DNA from: Clostridium brassicae
Lineage (GTDB): Bacteria > Bacillota > Clostridia > Clostridiales > Clostridiaceae
NCBI RefSeq assembly: GCF_026738875.1
Contig: NZ_JAPQFJ010000020.1
Location: 1-61,301 of the forward strand
Direction of reading: 5' to 3'
Length of the DNA stretch: 61,301 bases
This document shows positions 1 to 9,263 of the stretch, in pieces. Each line of letters starts with the position of its first letter. Positions within the stretch are counted from its first letter, which is position 1. The translations under genes and the position numbers were made by a program. Under the pieces are notes generated by a model. It was given only the letters and a program-made list of their open reading frames with translations. It did not search any database and had not been told where the DNA came from.

Positions 1-354
1 ATCCAAAACAGTAAATGGACTTTTACTTTTCTTTAGTGTTGTCAAATTTAATTCTGTGAAATTATTCCAGAAGGCTCCGCCTAAAAATCTGGGCGACTAT
101 GGAATATATTGAATAATATTAACAGGTGATTATATGAAAATATAATTTTTATATTTGTACGAAATCTAGGTAATTAAAATACCGTATTATTCAGGAATTG
201 TAATATAAGCAAAGTTTAATAAATGATGATTTTGTAGAAGGTTAAAACCTGAAAACTTTTTATAAATTATATATAGTTCATGAAGGTAGAGTTGATATAA
301 AAATGTGCATAAGGGATTAGTAATTTAGGAGTTGTAATTTTTGTGAAGAATGTA

Positions 355-432
355 TTGACAAATAAAACAAAAAATAGTAATCTATATATATCAGTGATAT
401 ATAGCATTGTTATATATCGGCGATATATAACA
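355..432 (+). promoter_or_regulatory. Promoter with two tandem palindromic operators for the TetR gene
   Basis: TTGACA at 355-360 and TAATCT at 378-383, 17 bp apart, form a promoter. Two odd-centred perfect palindromes follow: 385-403 (arms TATATATCA / TGATATATA, centre 394) and 408-432 (arms TGTTATATATCG / CGATATATAACA, centre 420). Centres are 26 bp apart and sit over the transcription start region, where a bound repressor would block initiation. Autoregulation by the TetR protein encoded just downstream is inferred. Confidence 0.7.
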
Positions 433-452
433 TAGACAAAAGGAGCGTACAT

Positions 453-1067
453 ATGCAAAGTTTAACGGAAACACAAAAAAAACTTCTTGAAGTTGGTAAA
501 CGAGAATTTCTGGAAAAAGGTTTTAAAAATGCTTCTTTGCGTGATATTGTCAAAAAAGCTGGTTTTACTCTAGGTGCTTTTTATGGGTATTACACTAATA
601 AGGAAGCTTTGTTTTGTGCTTTGGTAGAAAAACCTGCGCAGGAACTTTTAAATTATTATTTTTCAATATTACAAAAGTTCAAAGAACTTTCTATAGTAGA
701 GCAAATTAATCATCTTGGTGACGCTTCTCAAGAAGGAATGGATTGGACTATAGAACATATTTATGATAATTTTGATGCTTTTAAGTTGATTTTATGTTGT
801 TCCTCGGGAACAGAATATGAAAACTATATTGACAAAATCGTAGAAATAGAGACAGCATCCACCTATAGCTTTATTGATATGATTAAAAGCACAGGTGATA
901 GCTATTTGCATATAGATGAAGATTTGGTACATATACTATCAAATGCTATGTTTTCAGGATTGTTTGAGATAGTTGTCCATGATATGCCTAAAGTAAGAGC
1001 AACGCAGTATGTATATACATTGCACGAGTTTTTTGTTGCAGGATGGCAAAAAATTTTGAGGCTTTAA
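453..1067 (+). CDS. TetR/AcrR family transcriptional regulator
   Basis: A 204-residue protein with an N-terminal TetR helix-turn-helix at about residues 8-55 (FLEKGFKNASLRDIVKKAG, then GAFYGYYTNKEAL, the usual G-x-x-Y-x-Y/H-F signature with substitutions). The rest is an all-helical ligand-binding domain with no recognisable ligand. The ribosome binding site AGGAG at 441-445 lies 7 bases before ATG 453. It precedes an ABC transporter pair on the same strand, so it probably controls both itself and that exporter or importer in response to a substrate. Length is typical of the family. The tandem palindromes upstream are the likely operators. The ligand is unknown. Confidence 0.9.
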   Translation: MQSLTETQKKLLEVGKREFLEKGFKNASLRDIVKKAGFTLGAFYGYYTNKEALFCALVEKPAQELLNYYFSILQKFKELSIVEQINHLGDASQEGMDWTIEHIYDNFDAFKLILCCSSGTEYENYIDKIVEIETASTYSFIDMIKSTGDSYLHIDEDLVHILSNAMFSGLFEIVVHDMPKVRATQYVYTLHEFFVAGWQKILRL

Positions 1068-1239
1068 GCTTCAATTTTTTTGCCAATAGGTTAGCTGCGA
1101 CTAACCAGAACAATAGATAATAGATAAATACATGAAAAGTCAACTCATGGTGTAAATTCTGGATTTGATTATACATCAATAGGAATATATAAATTTAAAA
1201 AAGTCAACTAAAAATATTATTGAAAAGGAGAGAGTTAAT

Positions 1240-2982
1240 ATGGAACAAACAAAAAAGAAAAATGGTTTTTCCCGTTTAAAAGAATATGCTGCTCCTCATA
1301 AGGAAAAGTATATTTTATCAGTCATATTGGCGATTCTGGGAGTTGCTTTTAATATGATTCCTTACTTTGCTGTATCAAAAATGCTTGTAAAGCTGATACA
1401 AGGAGGTGGCGATTTTACTTATTATCTTATGTGGTGTGGAGTATCAGCAGCAGGATTTTTCTTTAAAGCACTATTCCATAATTTATCTACTACAACCTCA
1501 CACAAGGCAACTTTTGCTGTAATATCTGAGGTTCGTCGCAGAATTGCCTCAAAACTTACTCGTGTACCTATGGGCTATGTGTTAGATACTCCATCAGGGA
1601 AAATTAAAAATACTATGGTAGAAAAAGTAGATAGTATTGAGCCAACACTTGCACATGTTCTTCCAGAGATGACATCTAATCTTTTAATTCCTGTAGGAAT
1701 AATTATTTATCTGTTTACATTAGATTGGAGAATGGCTCTTGTTTCTCTTATCACTTTACCTATTGGTGCTATTTGCTACATGGGAATGATGAAGGATTAT
1801 GAAACTAATTTTAAAGAATATATGAGAGTTGGAAAACATATGAATGCTACTGCTGTAGAATATATAAATGGTATTGAGGTAATTAAGGCATTTGGTCAAT
1901 CAGCAACCTCATATGAAAAATTTTCTAATGCAGTAAAGGCAAATGCAAACTATGGTCTTGACTGGATGAAAAAATGCCAGATATATTTTGCTATGGGTAT
2001 TGGTATATGGCCTGCTGTATTAATTGGAGTTCTACCTATAGGATGCATTTTTTATATGAATGGAACACTAGATGGGGCAACCTTTATTACAATTATGATT
2101 TTGGCATTAGGAATTAGTTCCCCTTTATTATCAGCTATGTATTTTACAGATGATATTGCAAAGATAGGAAGTATCATGGAGGATATAGGAAGTATTCTTG
2201 ACGAACCAGAGCAAATTCGACCAATAGAAAATGTAAGACTCAATGGAACAGAGATTGTATTAAATAATGTTCGATTTGGATATGGAAAAACTGAAATTTT
2301 ACATGGTGTAAATCTTACAATTCCCGCAGGTAGTGTTACAGCTTTTGTAGGTCCCTCAGGTGGTGGTAAGAGTACTATGGCAAAGCTGATAGCATCTTTT
2401 TGGGATGTAACGTCTGGAAATGTAACTATAGGAAATGTAGATGTTAAGGATATTCCTGCCCACCAGCTTATGGAGAAAATTGCTTATGTGGCACAGGATA
2501 ATTATTTATTTGACCAATCGGTTTTAGAAAATATTCGTATGGGCGATCCAAAGGCAACAGATAATGAGGTGAAAGAGGCTGCAAAAAAATCAGGTTGTCA
2601 TGATTTTATTATGTCTTTGGAAAATGGTTATGAAACTGTTGCAGGCGGTGCAGGAAGTCATCTTTCCGGTGGAGAGCGTCAAAGGATTTCTATAGCTCGT
2701 GCAATGCTTAAGAATGCACCTATTGTTATTTTGGATGAGGCAACTGCGTATACAGATCCTGAAAATGAGGCAGTTATTCAAGCATCAATTAGTAAGTTGA
2801 CAGAGGGTAAAACCTTGATTGTTATTGCCCATAGGTTATTTACTATTATAGACTCAGATAAAATAGTAGTAATTGAAAAAGGGAATATTATAGCTCAGGG
2901 TAAACACGAAGAACTTATTAATAGATGTTCTTTATATAATAATATGTGGCAAGCTCATATCAGCTCAAAAGATGTTGCTTAG
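1240..2982 (+). CDS. ABC transporter half-molecule (TMD-NBD), first subunit
   Basis: A 580-residue fused permease-ATPase of the type IV exporter fold. Six membrane helices occupy about residues 20-310; the nucleotide-binding domain carries Walker A GPSGGGKST near 371, the LSGGERQRIS signature near 475, Walker B IVILDEATA near 496 and a terminal H-loop (AHRL). Ribosome binding site AAAGGAGAG lies before ATG 1240. It is followed 11 bases later by a second half-transporter, so the pair very likely forms a heterodimer in the membrane. Sequence style resembles the YbtP/YbtQ-IrtAB branch, whose members import siderophores despite the exporter fold, but drug or peptide export is equally possible. 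Control by the upstream TetR regulator is inferred from position. Confidence 0.88.
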   Translation: MEQTKKKNGFSRLKEYAAPHKEKYILSVILAILGVAFNMIPYFAVSKMLVKLIQGGGDFTYYLMWCGVSAAGFFFKALFHNLSTTTSHKATFAVISEVRRRIASKLTRVPMGYVLDTPSGKIKNTMVEKVDSIEPTLAHVLPEMTSNLLIPVGIIIYLFTLDWRMALVSLITLPIGAICYMGMMKDYETNFKEYMRVGKHMNATAVEYINGIEVIKAFGQSATSYEKFSNAVKANANYGLDWMKKCQIYFAMGIGIWPAVLIGVLPIGCIFYMNGTLDGATFITIMILALGISSPLLSAMYFTDDIAKIGSIMEDIGSILDEPEQIRPIENVRLNGTEIVLNNVRFGYGKTEILHGVNLTIPAGSVTAFVGPSGGGKSTMAKLIASFWDVTSGNVTIGNVDVKDIPAHQLMEKIAYVAQDNYLFDQSVLENIRMGDPKATDNEVKEAAKKSGCHDFIMSLENGYETVAGGAGSHLSGGERQRISIARAMLKNAPIVILDEATAYTDPENEAVIQASISKLTEGKTLIVIAHRLFTIIDSDKIVVIEKGNIIAQGKHEELINRCSLYNNMWQAHISSKDVA

Positions 2983-2993
2983 GAGGGATTGTT

Positions 2994-4730
2994 ATGTCTG
3001 AAATTATTAAAAAATTCTTTGTCTTTTCAGGAGAAAGAAAAAGAACAATTAAAAAAGGAATTGTAATGGCAATTATCAATTCATTTTTTCAAGCAATGCA
3101 AATTATGGCACTTTATGTGGTGTTACAGGGAATTGTAGATAAGAATGTAACAGTAGGCACTGCGTGGACATCTTTTGGAATTATGCTAATAAGTACTGTA
3201 GGTGGTATTGTTACAAAGAATATGTCAACTATGGCTGAAACCAAAGGTAGCTTTTTTATGTGTGCTGATAAGAGAACACAAATAGGTGATCGAATGAAGT
3301 ATATGCCTATGGGATATTTTAATGATAACAGTTTAGGTGCTATTACAGCTACTGTTACAAGTACCATGGAGGATATACAAGATGTAGCGCCTCGTGTTAT
3401 GGACAAAACAATTCATGGACTTGTCCATGCAATAGTTATAACAATTATGCTTTTATTTTTTGATTGGCGTATGGGATTGATTATACTTGGAGGAATTCTT
3501 TTATTCCTTGCAGTAAATAATATGATGCAAAAAAAATCTCAAGGAGTATCTCCAGCACGTGTGGCAGCACAAGCTTCATTAGTTGGGGCTATTTTAGAAT
3601 ATGTGCAAGGTATGAGTGTTGTTAGATCTTTTAATCTAGCAAGTAATGCTAATAAGACCATAGATCGTTCTATTAACGAATGTGAAAAGCAAAATGTTAG
3701 TTTAGAAGTAACTTTTATACCTTTTATGTTTTTACAAACTGTGCTTCTTAAATGGGTTAGTGTACTTATAGTAATTGCTTCAATTAGTTTTTATCTTGCT
3801 GGAACAATGGAACTTTCTATTTGCCTCATGATGATGATTTCTGCATTTATTATTTACACACAGCTTGAAACTGCAGGCAGTATGTCAGCGTTACTTCGCT
3901 CAATAGATCTTTCTATGGATAGGGTAAATGCAATTAATGAAACTCCTATAATGGATAAGGAAGGAAAAATAATTAAACCTAATAACTACACTATAAAGGG
4001 TGAGCACATAAGTTTTTCTTATGATAAACGAAAGATTATTGACGATGTAAGTTTTACTATTAAACAAGGTACAACAACGGCTATTATCGGTCCTTCAGGA
4101 GGAGGTAAGACTACTCTTTGTAATTTAATTACAAGATTTTGGGATGTGGATAGAGGAAATATTACTCTTGGTGGTATTGATATAAAGAATTACACCTTAG
4201 ATAGTTTACTTTTAAATTTTAGTATGGTGTTTCAAAATGTATATCTTTTTAATGATACTATTGCAAACAATATTAAGTTTGGTAAACCAGAGGCGACTCT
4301 TGAAGAAATTCGGAAGGCAGCAAAAAAGGCATGTTGTGATGATTTTATAATGGCGTTACCTAATGGATATGATACAGTAATTAGTGAAAGTGGTTCAACT
4401 ATTTCAGGTGGAGAGCGTCAGAGAATTTCCATAGCTCGTGCAATCCTAAAGGATGCACCTATAATTATTCTTGATGAAGCTACTGCTAACGTAGATCCTG
4501 AGAATGAAATGCAATTGCAGATAGCCATTGAGGAATTAACAAAAAATAAAACTATTATCATGATTGCGCATAGACTTAAAACCGTTCAAAATGCTAATCA
4601 GATTTTGGTTGTAGAGAATGGTAAAATTGTTCAACGTGGTAAACACCAAGAGCTTTTAAATGAAGGTGGAATATATTCAGACTTTATCAGTAGGCGTGAA
4701 AAGTCTGTAGGATGGAAGCTTGGAAAATAA
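2994..4730 (+). CDS. ABC transporter half-molecule (TMD-NBD), second subunit
   Basis: A 578-residue partner of the preceding ABC protein. Start ATG 2994 is chosen because AGGAGGG at 2981-2987, overlapping the previous stop codon, is ideally placed; the longer in-frame ORF would add 16 unlikely residues. The membrane domain spans about residues 15-300. Walker A GPSGGGKTT lies near 366, ISGGERQRIS near 471 and Walker B IIILDEATA near 490. Both subunits have complete ATP sites, so both could hydrolyse ATP. The tight coupling and similar length mark a heterodimeric transporter. Transport direction and substrate cannot be read from sequence. Confidence 0.88.
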   Translation: MSEIIKKFFVFSGERKRTIKKGIVMAIINSFFQAMQIMALYVVLQGIVDKNVTVGTAWTSFGIMLISTVGGIVTKNMSTMAETKGSFFMCADKRTQIGDRMKYMPMGYFNDNSLGAITATVTSTMEDIQDVAPRVMDKTIHGLVHAIVITIMLLFFDWRMGLIILGGILLFLAVNNMMQKKSQGVSPARVAAQASLVGAILEYVQGMSVVRSFNLASNANKTIDRSINECEKQNVSLEVTFIPFMFLQTVLLKWVSVLIVIASISFYLAGTMELSICLMMMISAFIIYTQLETAGSMSALLRSIDLSMDRVNAINETPIMDKEGKIIKPNNYTIKGEHISFSYDKRKIIDDVSFTIKQGTTTAIIGPSGGGKTTLCNLITRFWDVDRGNITLGGIDIKNYTLDSLLLNFSMVFQNVYLFNDTIANNIKFGKPEATLEEIRKAAKKACCDDFIMALPNGYDTVISESGSTISGGERQRISIARAILKDAPIIILDEATANVDPENEMQLQIAIEELTKNKTIIMIAHRLKTVQNANQILVVENGKIVQRGKHQELLNEGGIYSDFISRREKSVGWKLGK

Positions 4731-4740
4731 GAAAAATTAA

Positions 4741-4872
4741 AAATTGATTTATAAAAGTTGCACCTATCTTCTGTTTATAGAGCATAGAAAACTTCTGTGG
4801 AGTCGTCCTATGGATCAGGAAGGGGTGAAACTGTTAGATGAATTCTTTAGAGCACAACAGACTGGAAAATAA
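4741..4872 (+). pseudogene. Possible 3' remnant of an unidentified gene
   Basis: An open frame of 43 codons with no start codon near its beginning ends in LLDEFFRAQQTGK before TAA 4870-4872. The segment from PMDQEGVKLL onward has normal protein-like composition and runs into a hairpin terminator, as true gene ends do. I cannot assign a family; a regulator tail is one possibility. Confidence 0.3.
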
Positions 4873-4890
4873 TTTCCAGTCTGTTAAAGT
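4856..4890 (+). terminator. Intrinsic terminator
   Basis: A 13-bp perfect stem (AACAGACTGGAAA / TTTCCAGTCTGTT, 4856-4868 with 4873-4885), 4-nt loop, followed by AAAGTTATTTTT. It closes the ABC transcription unit or the remnant gene above. Confidence 0.7.
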
Positions 4891-5004
4891 TATTTTTATA
4901 GTAATGATCCTAAAGCCCTCAGTTATTTTATAGAAAATGTTCATAACTATAGGATACAAAATAAAGAGAATATATAAATTAATTACCCAAATATGTAAAT
5001 GAAT

Positions 5005-5100
5005 ATTACATTTCAGGGATAGTATGGTATAATTGGGAGTAACGAGTTTTTATTAGAATATTTAGAATATTATTTACAGAGAAGGGGGGGGGAAGGTTTA
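5005..5100 (+). promoter_or_regulatory. Promoter and G9 tract in the leader of the LRR gene
   Basis: ATTACA at 5005-5010 and a consensus TATAAT at 5028-5033 (17-bp spacer) give a probable start near 5040 and an untranslated leader of about 168 bases. The leader holds nine consecutive G residues at 5084-5092, exceptional in DNA this AT-rich. The rest of the gap from 4891 to 5207 shows no other feature. Confidence 0.55.
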
Positions 5101-5207
5101 GAGTACTCATTTTATAGGAAACAAAACATACAAAAGTATTAAGTGTTTTGTTATTAATGAATTAAATATAGTAAGCTTGATTAATGATAATAAGGGGGAA
5201 ATACAAA

Positions 5208-7541
5208 ATGAAAAATAAGCTTTTAATAGCAACTTTTTTAAGTAGCTTTTTATTAATGACTCCTAATGTAAAAGCAGCAAATTTTATAGATAATCAAACA
5301 GTAGATTCTAATAAAAATTGGGCAATTAAATTTACAGAAGATATCGAATTTAATGATGTAACTAAAGAAGATATAGTTGTAACAGATAGTAAAGGCACTG
5401 CTGTAAAGGTAGGTGTTAAGTTAGGACAAGATGGAAAAACACTTATAGTGACAGCTCCACAAAATGGATATATAAAAGGAGAAAGTTATACATTAAATGT
5501 TAAAGCTAAAGTACATTCTACCAAAGGTAAGGTATTAAACAAGGAGCAAAAAATACATTTTAGTATCAAAGATAATAATTCAATAGTAACATTTAAAGAT
5601 AAAAATTTGGAACGAGTTGTAAGAAAGGCCATAAACAAGCAAGGAGGAAACATTTATAAAAGTGATGTTGAAAAAATAACTGATTTAAATGCAAAAAATC
5701 AAAATATAAAAAGTATACATGGAATTGAGAAATTGATTAATCTAAAAAATCTTGATTTAAGTGATAACCAAATTGATGATATAAGTCCATTAAAAGGACT
5801 TATTAATTTAGAAAATATTAATTTGGATAATGAATTAGAAAATAGGTTGACTTTACGTAATGAAGTCAGTGATATAAGTGCTTTAGAAGGATTAATTAAT
5901 TTAAAAAATCTTAGTTTAAAAGAGAATAAAATTAATGATATAAATTCATTAAAAGGATTGACCAATCTAAAAAACCTTAATTTAACTGGTAATAAACTTA
6001 ATGACATAAGCGCTTTAAAAGGGTTAATTAAGTTAGAAAAGCTTAATTTAAAAGAAAATAAAATCAATGATATAAGTGCCTTAAAAGGAATAGCCAATTT
6101 ACAAACTCTTATTTTAGATTGTAATAAAATTAATGACATAAGTGCATTAAAAGGATTAATTAACTTAAAAAATCTTAATTTAAGTGCTACTAAAATTAAT
6201 GATATAAGTGTATTGAAAGGATTAACTAAGTTAGAAAATCTTAATTTAGAATCTAGTGAAATTAAGGATATAAGTGCTTTACAAGGATTAGTTAATCTAA
6301 AAAATCTCAACCTAACTGGTAATAAACTTAATGACATAAGTGCATTAAAAGGATTAGTTAATTTAAAAGAGCTTAATTTAAGTTGGACTAAAATTAAGAA
6401 TATAAGTGTATTGAAAGAATTAACTAAGTTAGAAAAGATTGATTTAAGTGATAATGAAATTAAGGATATACGTACATTAAATGTGCTGAGAGGATTAACT
6501 AATTTAAAAAATATTAATTTAAGTTCCAATGAAATTGAGGATATAAGTGTATTAAAAGGACTAACTAAGTTAGAAAATCTTAACTTGACTTATAATAAAG
6601 TTAAGAATATAAATGACTTACAAGGATTAACTAGCCTAAAAAATCTTAATTTATATAGTAATAAGATTAATGACATAAGCGCATTAAAAGGATTAACTAA
6701 TCTAAAAGAACTTAATTTAGTCCTTAATGAAATTAAAGATATAACTCCTTTGCAAGGATTAACAAATTTACAAACTCTTATTTTGGATGTTAATAAAATT
6801 AAGGATATAAGTGCATTGAAAAAATTAACTAATCTAAAAGAACTTAGTTTACATTCTAATCCACTCAAGGATATAAGTGCATTAAAAGGACTAACTAAGT
6901 TAGAAAATCTTAATTTAAGTGATAATAAAACTGATAATGTAAATGACTTAAAAGGGTTAATTAATTTACAAGAGCTTAATTTACATGGGACTGAAATTAA
7001 AGATATGAGTGGATTAAAAGGATTAACTAATTTAAAAAAACTTGATTTAAGTTGGAATGAAATTAAGGATATGAATGCCTTAAAAGGATTAACTAACTTA
7101 GAATCGCTTAATTTAGATGATATTAAAATTAAAGATATGAGTGTATTAGTATCACAAGTGAAAGAATTAACCAATCTAAAAGTTCTTAATTTAACCTGGA
7201 ACAAAATTAAAGATGTAAGTGCTTTAAAAGAATTAACTAATATAGAAACGCTTATTTTAGATAGTAATCAAATTGAGGATATAAGTGGATTAAAGACATT
7301 AACTAATCTAAAAAGTCTTTCTTTAAGGTGTAATATAATTAAGGATATAAGTGCATTAAAAGGATTAACTAACTTACAAAATATTGACTTAAGTGTTAAT
7401 AAAATTAAGGATATAAAAGATATAGATGGATTTAAAAATTTAAGTAAATTGAGATACTTCTTTTTAGAGGGGAATCAATTAAGTGATTTAGACAAACAAG
7501 CATTAAAAAAGGCTTTACCTAAATGCTATATTGATTACTAA
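5208..7541 (+). CDS. Secreted leucine-rich-repeat (internalin-type) protein
   Basis: A 777-residue protein starting at ATG 5208, chosen because AAGGGGGAA lies 8 bases upstream and the product then begins with a signal peptide (MKNKLLIATFL... cleaved after VKA). An Ig-like/SbsA-type beta domain fills about residues 28-125 (ITFEDI-like strand pattern ending HFSIKD). A capping segment (LERVVRKAINKQ) and then about two dozen 22-residue LRRs of internalin type follow, consensus L-x-x-L-T-N-L-K-x-L-x-L-x-x-N-x-I-x-D-I-S. The chain ends soon after the last repeat, with no LPXTG motif, GW modules, SLH domain or terminal membrane helix, so it is probably released or held non-covalently. A role in adhesion or host-protein binding is inferred from the fold only. 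Confidence 0.88.
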   Translation: MKNKLLIATFLSSFLLMTPNVKAANFIDNQTVDSNKNWAIKFTEDIEFNDVTKEDIVVTDSKGTAVKVGVKLGQDGKTLIVTAPQNGYIKGESYTLNVKAKVHSTKGKVLNKEQKIHFSIKDNNSIVTFKDKNLERVVRKAINKQGGNIYKSDVEKITDLNAKNQNIKSIHGIEKLINLKNLDLSDNQIDDISPLKGLINLENINLDNELENRLTLRNEVSDISALEGLINLKNLSLKENKINDINSLKGLTNLKNLNLTGNKLNDISALKGLIKLEKLNLKENKINDISALKGIANLQTLILDCNKINDISALKGLINLKNLNLSATKINDISVLKGLTKLENLNLESSEIKDISALQGLVNLKNLNLTGNKLNDISALKGLVNLKELNLSWTKIKNISVLKELTKLEKIDLSDNEIKDIRTLNVLRGLTNLKNINLSSNEIEDISVLKGLTKLENLNLTYNKVKNINDLQGLTSLKNLNLYSNKINDISALKGLTNLKELNLVLNEIKDITPLQGLTNLQTLILDVNKIKDISALKKLTNLKELSLHSNPLKDISALKGLTKLENLNLSDNKTDNVNDLKGLINLQELNLHGTEIKDMSGLKGLTNLKKLDLSWNEIKDMNALKGLTNLESLNLDDIKIKDMSVLVSQVKELTNLKVLNLTWNKIKDVSALKELTNIETLILDSNQIEDISGLKTLTNLKSLSLRCNIIKDISALKGLTNLQNIDLSVNKIKDIKDIDGFKNLSKLRYFFLEGNQLSDLDKQALKKALPKCYIDY

Positions 7542-7610
7542 AAAGTTATAGCTATTTATGTAGAAAATAAATTTTCTTAGAATAAATTCTTTTGTATTAA
7601 AGTTAATAGA

Positions 7611-7687
7611 ATGGATAAGATTTTCACCTATATATTTTAAAATAGTAGTGTAAGATAGTATAGGTGAAAATCTTATTCATTTTTTTA
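7611..7687. terminator. Bidirectional terminator between convergent genes
   Basis: A 22-bp near-perfect stem (7611-7632 with 7659-7680; core GATTTTCACCTATA) followed by TTTTTTATT on the + strand. It separates the LRR gene from the convergent gene on the minus strand. Confidence 0.75.
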
Positions 7688-8179
7688 TTAACACATAACT
7701 ATGATTTGATATGGTACAGTTTGAGCTGGGATACTCTTTGTGGTAGGCCCGTACACAACAATTAGATATCGATTTGAAGGATTTTGTATAAAAGATTGAT
7801 TATTTTCAAGTAGTATCTCAGTACATGGGGCAATATTTAATTTCAATGTATTATCGCTACTAACTAATTCATTATTGAAAAAATCTACTTTTACATTTTG
7901 ATAGGGTGTATACCTTGCCATTACAATGGCATTATATTGTGGTGGGAAAATAAGTGGAACAGGTGCATTACCATCATAAAATCCAATTACCATATCTCCT
8001 GGTACCATGGTTACATGATCTACAAAGTAAGTATTTGGTGATACAACGAAATTTACTAAATTACCATCTTCATTTTCCACGGACATTAATTTATAACATC
8101 CTATTGATTCAGTATTTTCTCCTGTATAAAAATCTCTAATTGTAGTGATAGTGCCTTTGAAGGATAAAAAATTTTTCAT
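7688..8179 (-). CDS. Clostridial protein resembling regions of copper-amine-oxidase N-domain proteins
   Basis: A 163-residue protein with no signal peptide and no membrane segment. The motifs VNFVVSPNTYFVD, PGDMVIGFYDGNAPVPLIFP and QYNAIVMA recall a beta-rich module I associate with clostridial proteins annotated as copper amine oxidase N-terminal domain-containing; this is from memory, not a search. The C-terminal part (DNTLKLNIAPCTEILLENN) also fits that family. No catalytic residues can be named. The gene is monocistronic, with a ribosome binding site AAGGATGG just upstream, and lies downstream of, and in the same orientation as, the cupin gene. Function unknown. Confidence 0.7.
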   Translation of the reverse strand: MKNFLSFKGTITTIRDFYTGENTESIGCYKLMSVENEDGNLVNFVVSPNTYFVDHVTMVPGDMVIGFYDGNAPVPLIFPPQYNAIVMARYTPYQNVKVDFFNNELVSSDNTLKLNIAPCTEILLENNQSFIQNPSNRYLIVVYGPTTKSIPAQTVPYQIIVMC

Positions 8180-8281
8180 TTTTCGCCATCCTTATTAAAA
8201 TTTATATCATATATAGATTATGGAATCTTAATATTGAGTGTTACATTTATTTTGTGTAAAGATAAAAGAAAAATTTAAAAA

Positions 8282-8318
8282 ATGTGATAACTTAAATACT
8301 AAGCTATCACATTTATTT
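8282..8318. terminator. Terminator hairpin
   Basis: Stem ATGTGATAACTTA / TAAGCTATCACAT (8283-8312, one mismatch) followed by TTATTTAT. It separates the cupin gene from the gene at 7688-8179. Confidence 0.6.
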
Positions 8319-8417
8319 ATACATAATTTTATACTGAGCCTTTAAGTACATAAACTTCAGGAAATTTAATCAATCTACTAAGGTGAATTTTATAGAATCT
8401 ATTTGATAATTTTTACA

Positions 8418-9044
8418 TTAATCTCTTTGGTTTTTTTCAGCAGCTTCTGCAATTGCTTTGGTTTCCTGAACCGTGCCATATGGATGTTGAGGTGGTGCAT
8501 AAATAGAGTACAATTTAAGTGGGGTATTACCAGTGTTGACTACATTGTGCCATGTACCAGCAGGTATGATTATTGCAAAATCATCTGAGACTCTTCTTTG
8601 AAAATCCAAATTATATTTACTATTACCCATTTTAACAATCCCTTGACCTTCTTCAATACGTAGGAATTGATCAAGATGTGGATGAACTTCTAAACCTATG
8701 TCTTCTCCAACTTTTATGCTCATTAAGGTAAGCTGTAAATGCTTTCCTGTCCATAAAGCAGTACGATAATTATTGTTTAGCTTAGTTGCTTCCGTAATAT
8801 TAATTACAAAAGGTTTTGGACCATAATCTTTTAACTGAATTGAAGCATCACTTCTTTCGGGTTCGAAAGAATCGCATCTTGAATAATACTCCATTTCATC
8901 TTCATCAGTAAAAGGAATATATTCAGTAGGAAAGTATGGATTGTATATCGGTGTATTAATGTAGTGAGGAGATGGATATCCTCTATAAGCATTATACATG
9001 TTAACTAAATAAGGACATGGATATGCTTTACGAGTATTATACAT
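8418..9044 (-). CDS. Cupin-domain protein with a Tyr/Pro-rich N-terminus
   Basis: A 208-residue protein. About 55 N-terminal residues are rich in Tyr, Pro and Asn (YPCPYLVNMYNAYRGYPSPH), a composition seen in spore-coat and other surface proteins. A single cupin follows: motif 1 in GLEVHPHLDQFLRIEEGQG (two metal-type His) and motif 2 in IPAGTWHNVVNTG (third His). Motif 1 has Gln where many cupins have the Glu ligand. Ribosome binding site AAAGGAA precedes the ATG at 9044. No partner genes adjoin it. A sporulation or coat role is a guess from the N-terminus; enzymatic activity is not established. Confidence 0.8.
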   Translation of the reverse strand: MYNTRKAYPCPYLVNMYNAYRGYPSPHYINTPIYNPYFPTEYIPFTDEDEMEYYSRCDSFEPERSDASIQLKDYGPKPFVINITEATKLNNNYRTALWTGKHLQLTLMSIKVGEDIGLEVHPHLDQFLRIEEGQGIVKMGNSKYNLDFQRRVSDDFAIIIPAGTWHNVVNTGNTPLKLYSIYAPPQHPYGTVQETKAIAEAAEKNQRD

Positions 9045-9180
9045 ATTAATTAATCATTCCTTTCATAGAACTATAACATTATGGTATGCTATAGGCTTAA
9101 AGAATGTGCTTTGCTCCACAGGAATTTCATTAGGATATTATTTGAAAATAGTTGTTTTACTTTTTTATTAAAATGTGTAT

Positions 9181-9215
9181 TAAGGGAACTCTTTAATGAG
9201 TTCCCTTAAAAAATT
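9181..9215. terminator. Terminator hairpin downstream of the BCCT gene
   Basis: Perfect 11-bp stem TAAGGGAACTC / GAGTTCCCTTA (9181-9191 with 9198-9208), 6-nt loop. The T-run is better on the + strand complement side than on the minus strand, so efficiency for the minus-strand BCCT gene is uncertain. Confidence 0.5.
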
Positions 9216-9263
9216 GCATATTATCAATACATTTCTTTAACATATTCTAAATTTAAAATATAA

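Noticed and set aside
1-354. Gene or element at the window start (including GGCTCCGCC and GGGCGACT patches)
   Set aside because: No open frame with a ribosome binding site and no clear repeat or RNA fold; the 63-codon minus ORF at 267-458 overlaps the TetR promoter.
5699-7204. Long minus-strand ORFs (276 and 204 codons) opposite the LRR gene
   Set aside because: They mirror the periodic LRR codons, giving repetitive Leu/Ser/Phe-rich sequence with no ribosome binding site; the + strand gene has a signal peptide and proper domains.
5699-7440. CRISPR array or tandem satellite suggested by regular 66-base repetition
   Set aside because: The repeats are in frame, degenerate and encode 22-residue LRR units.
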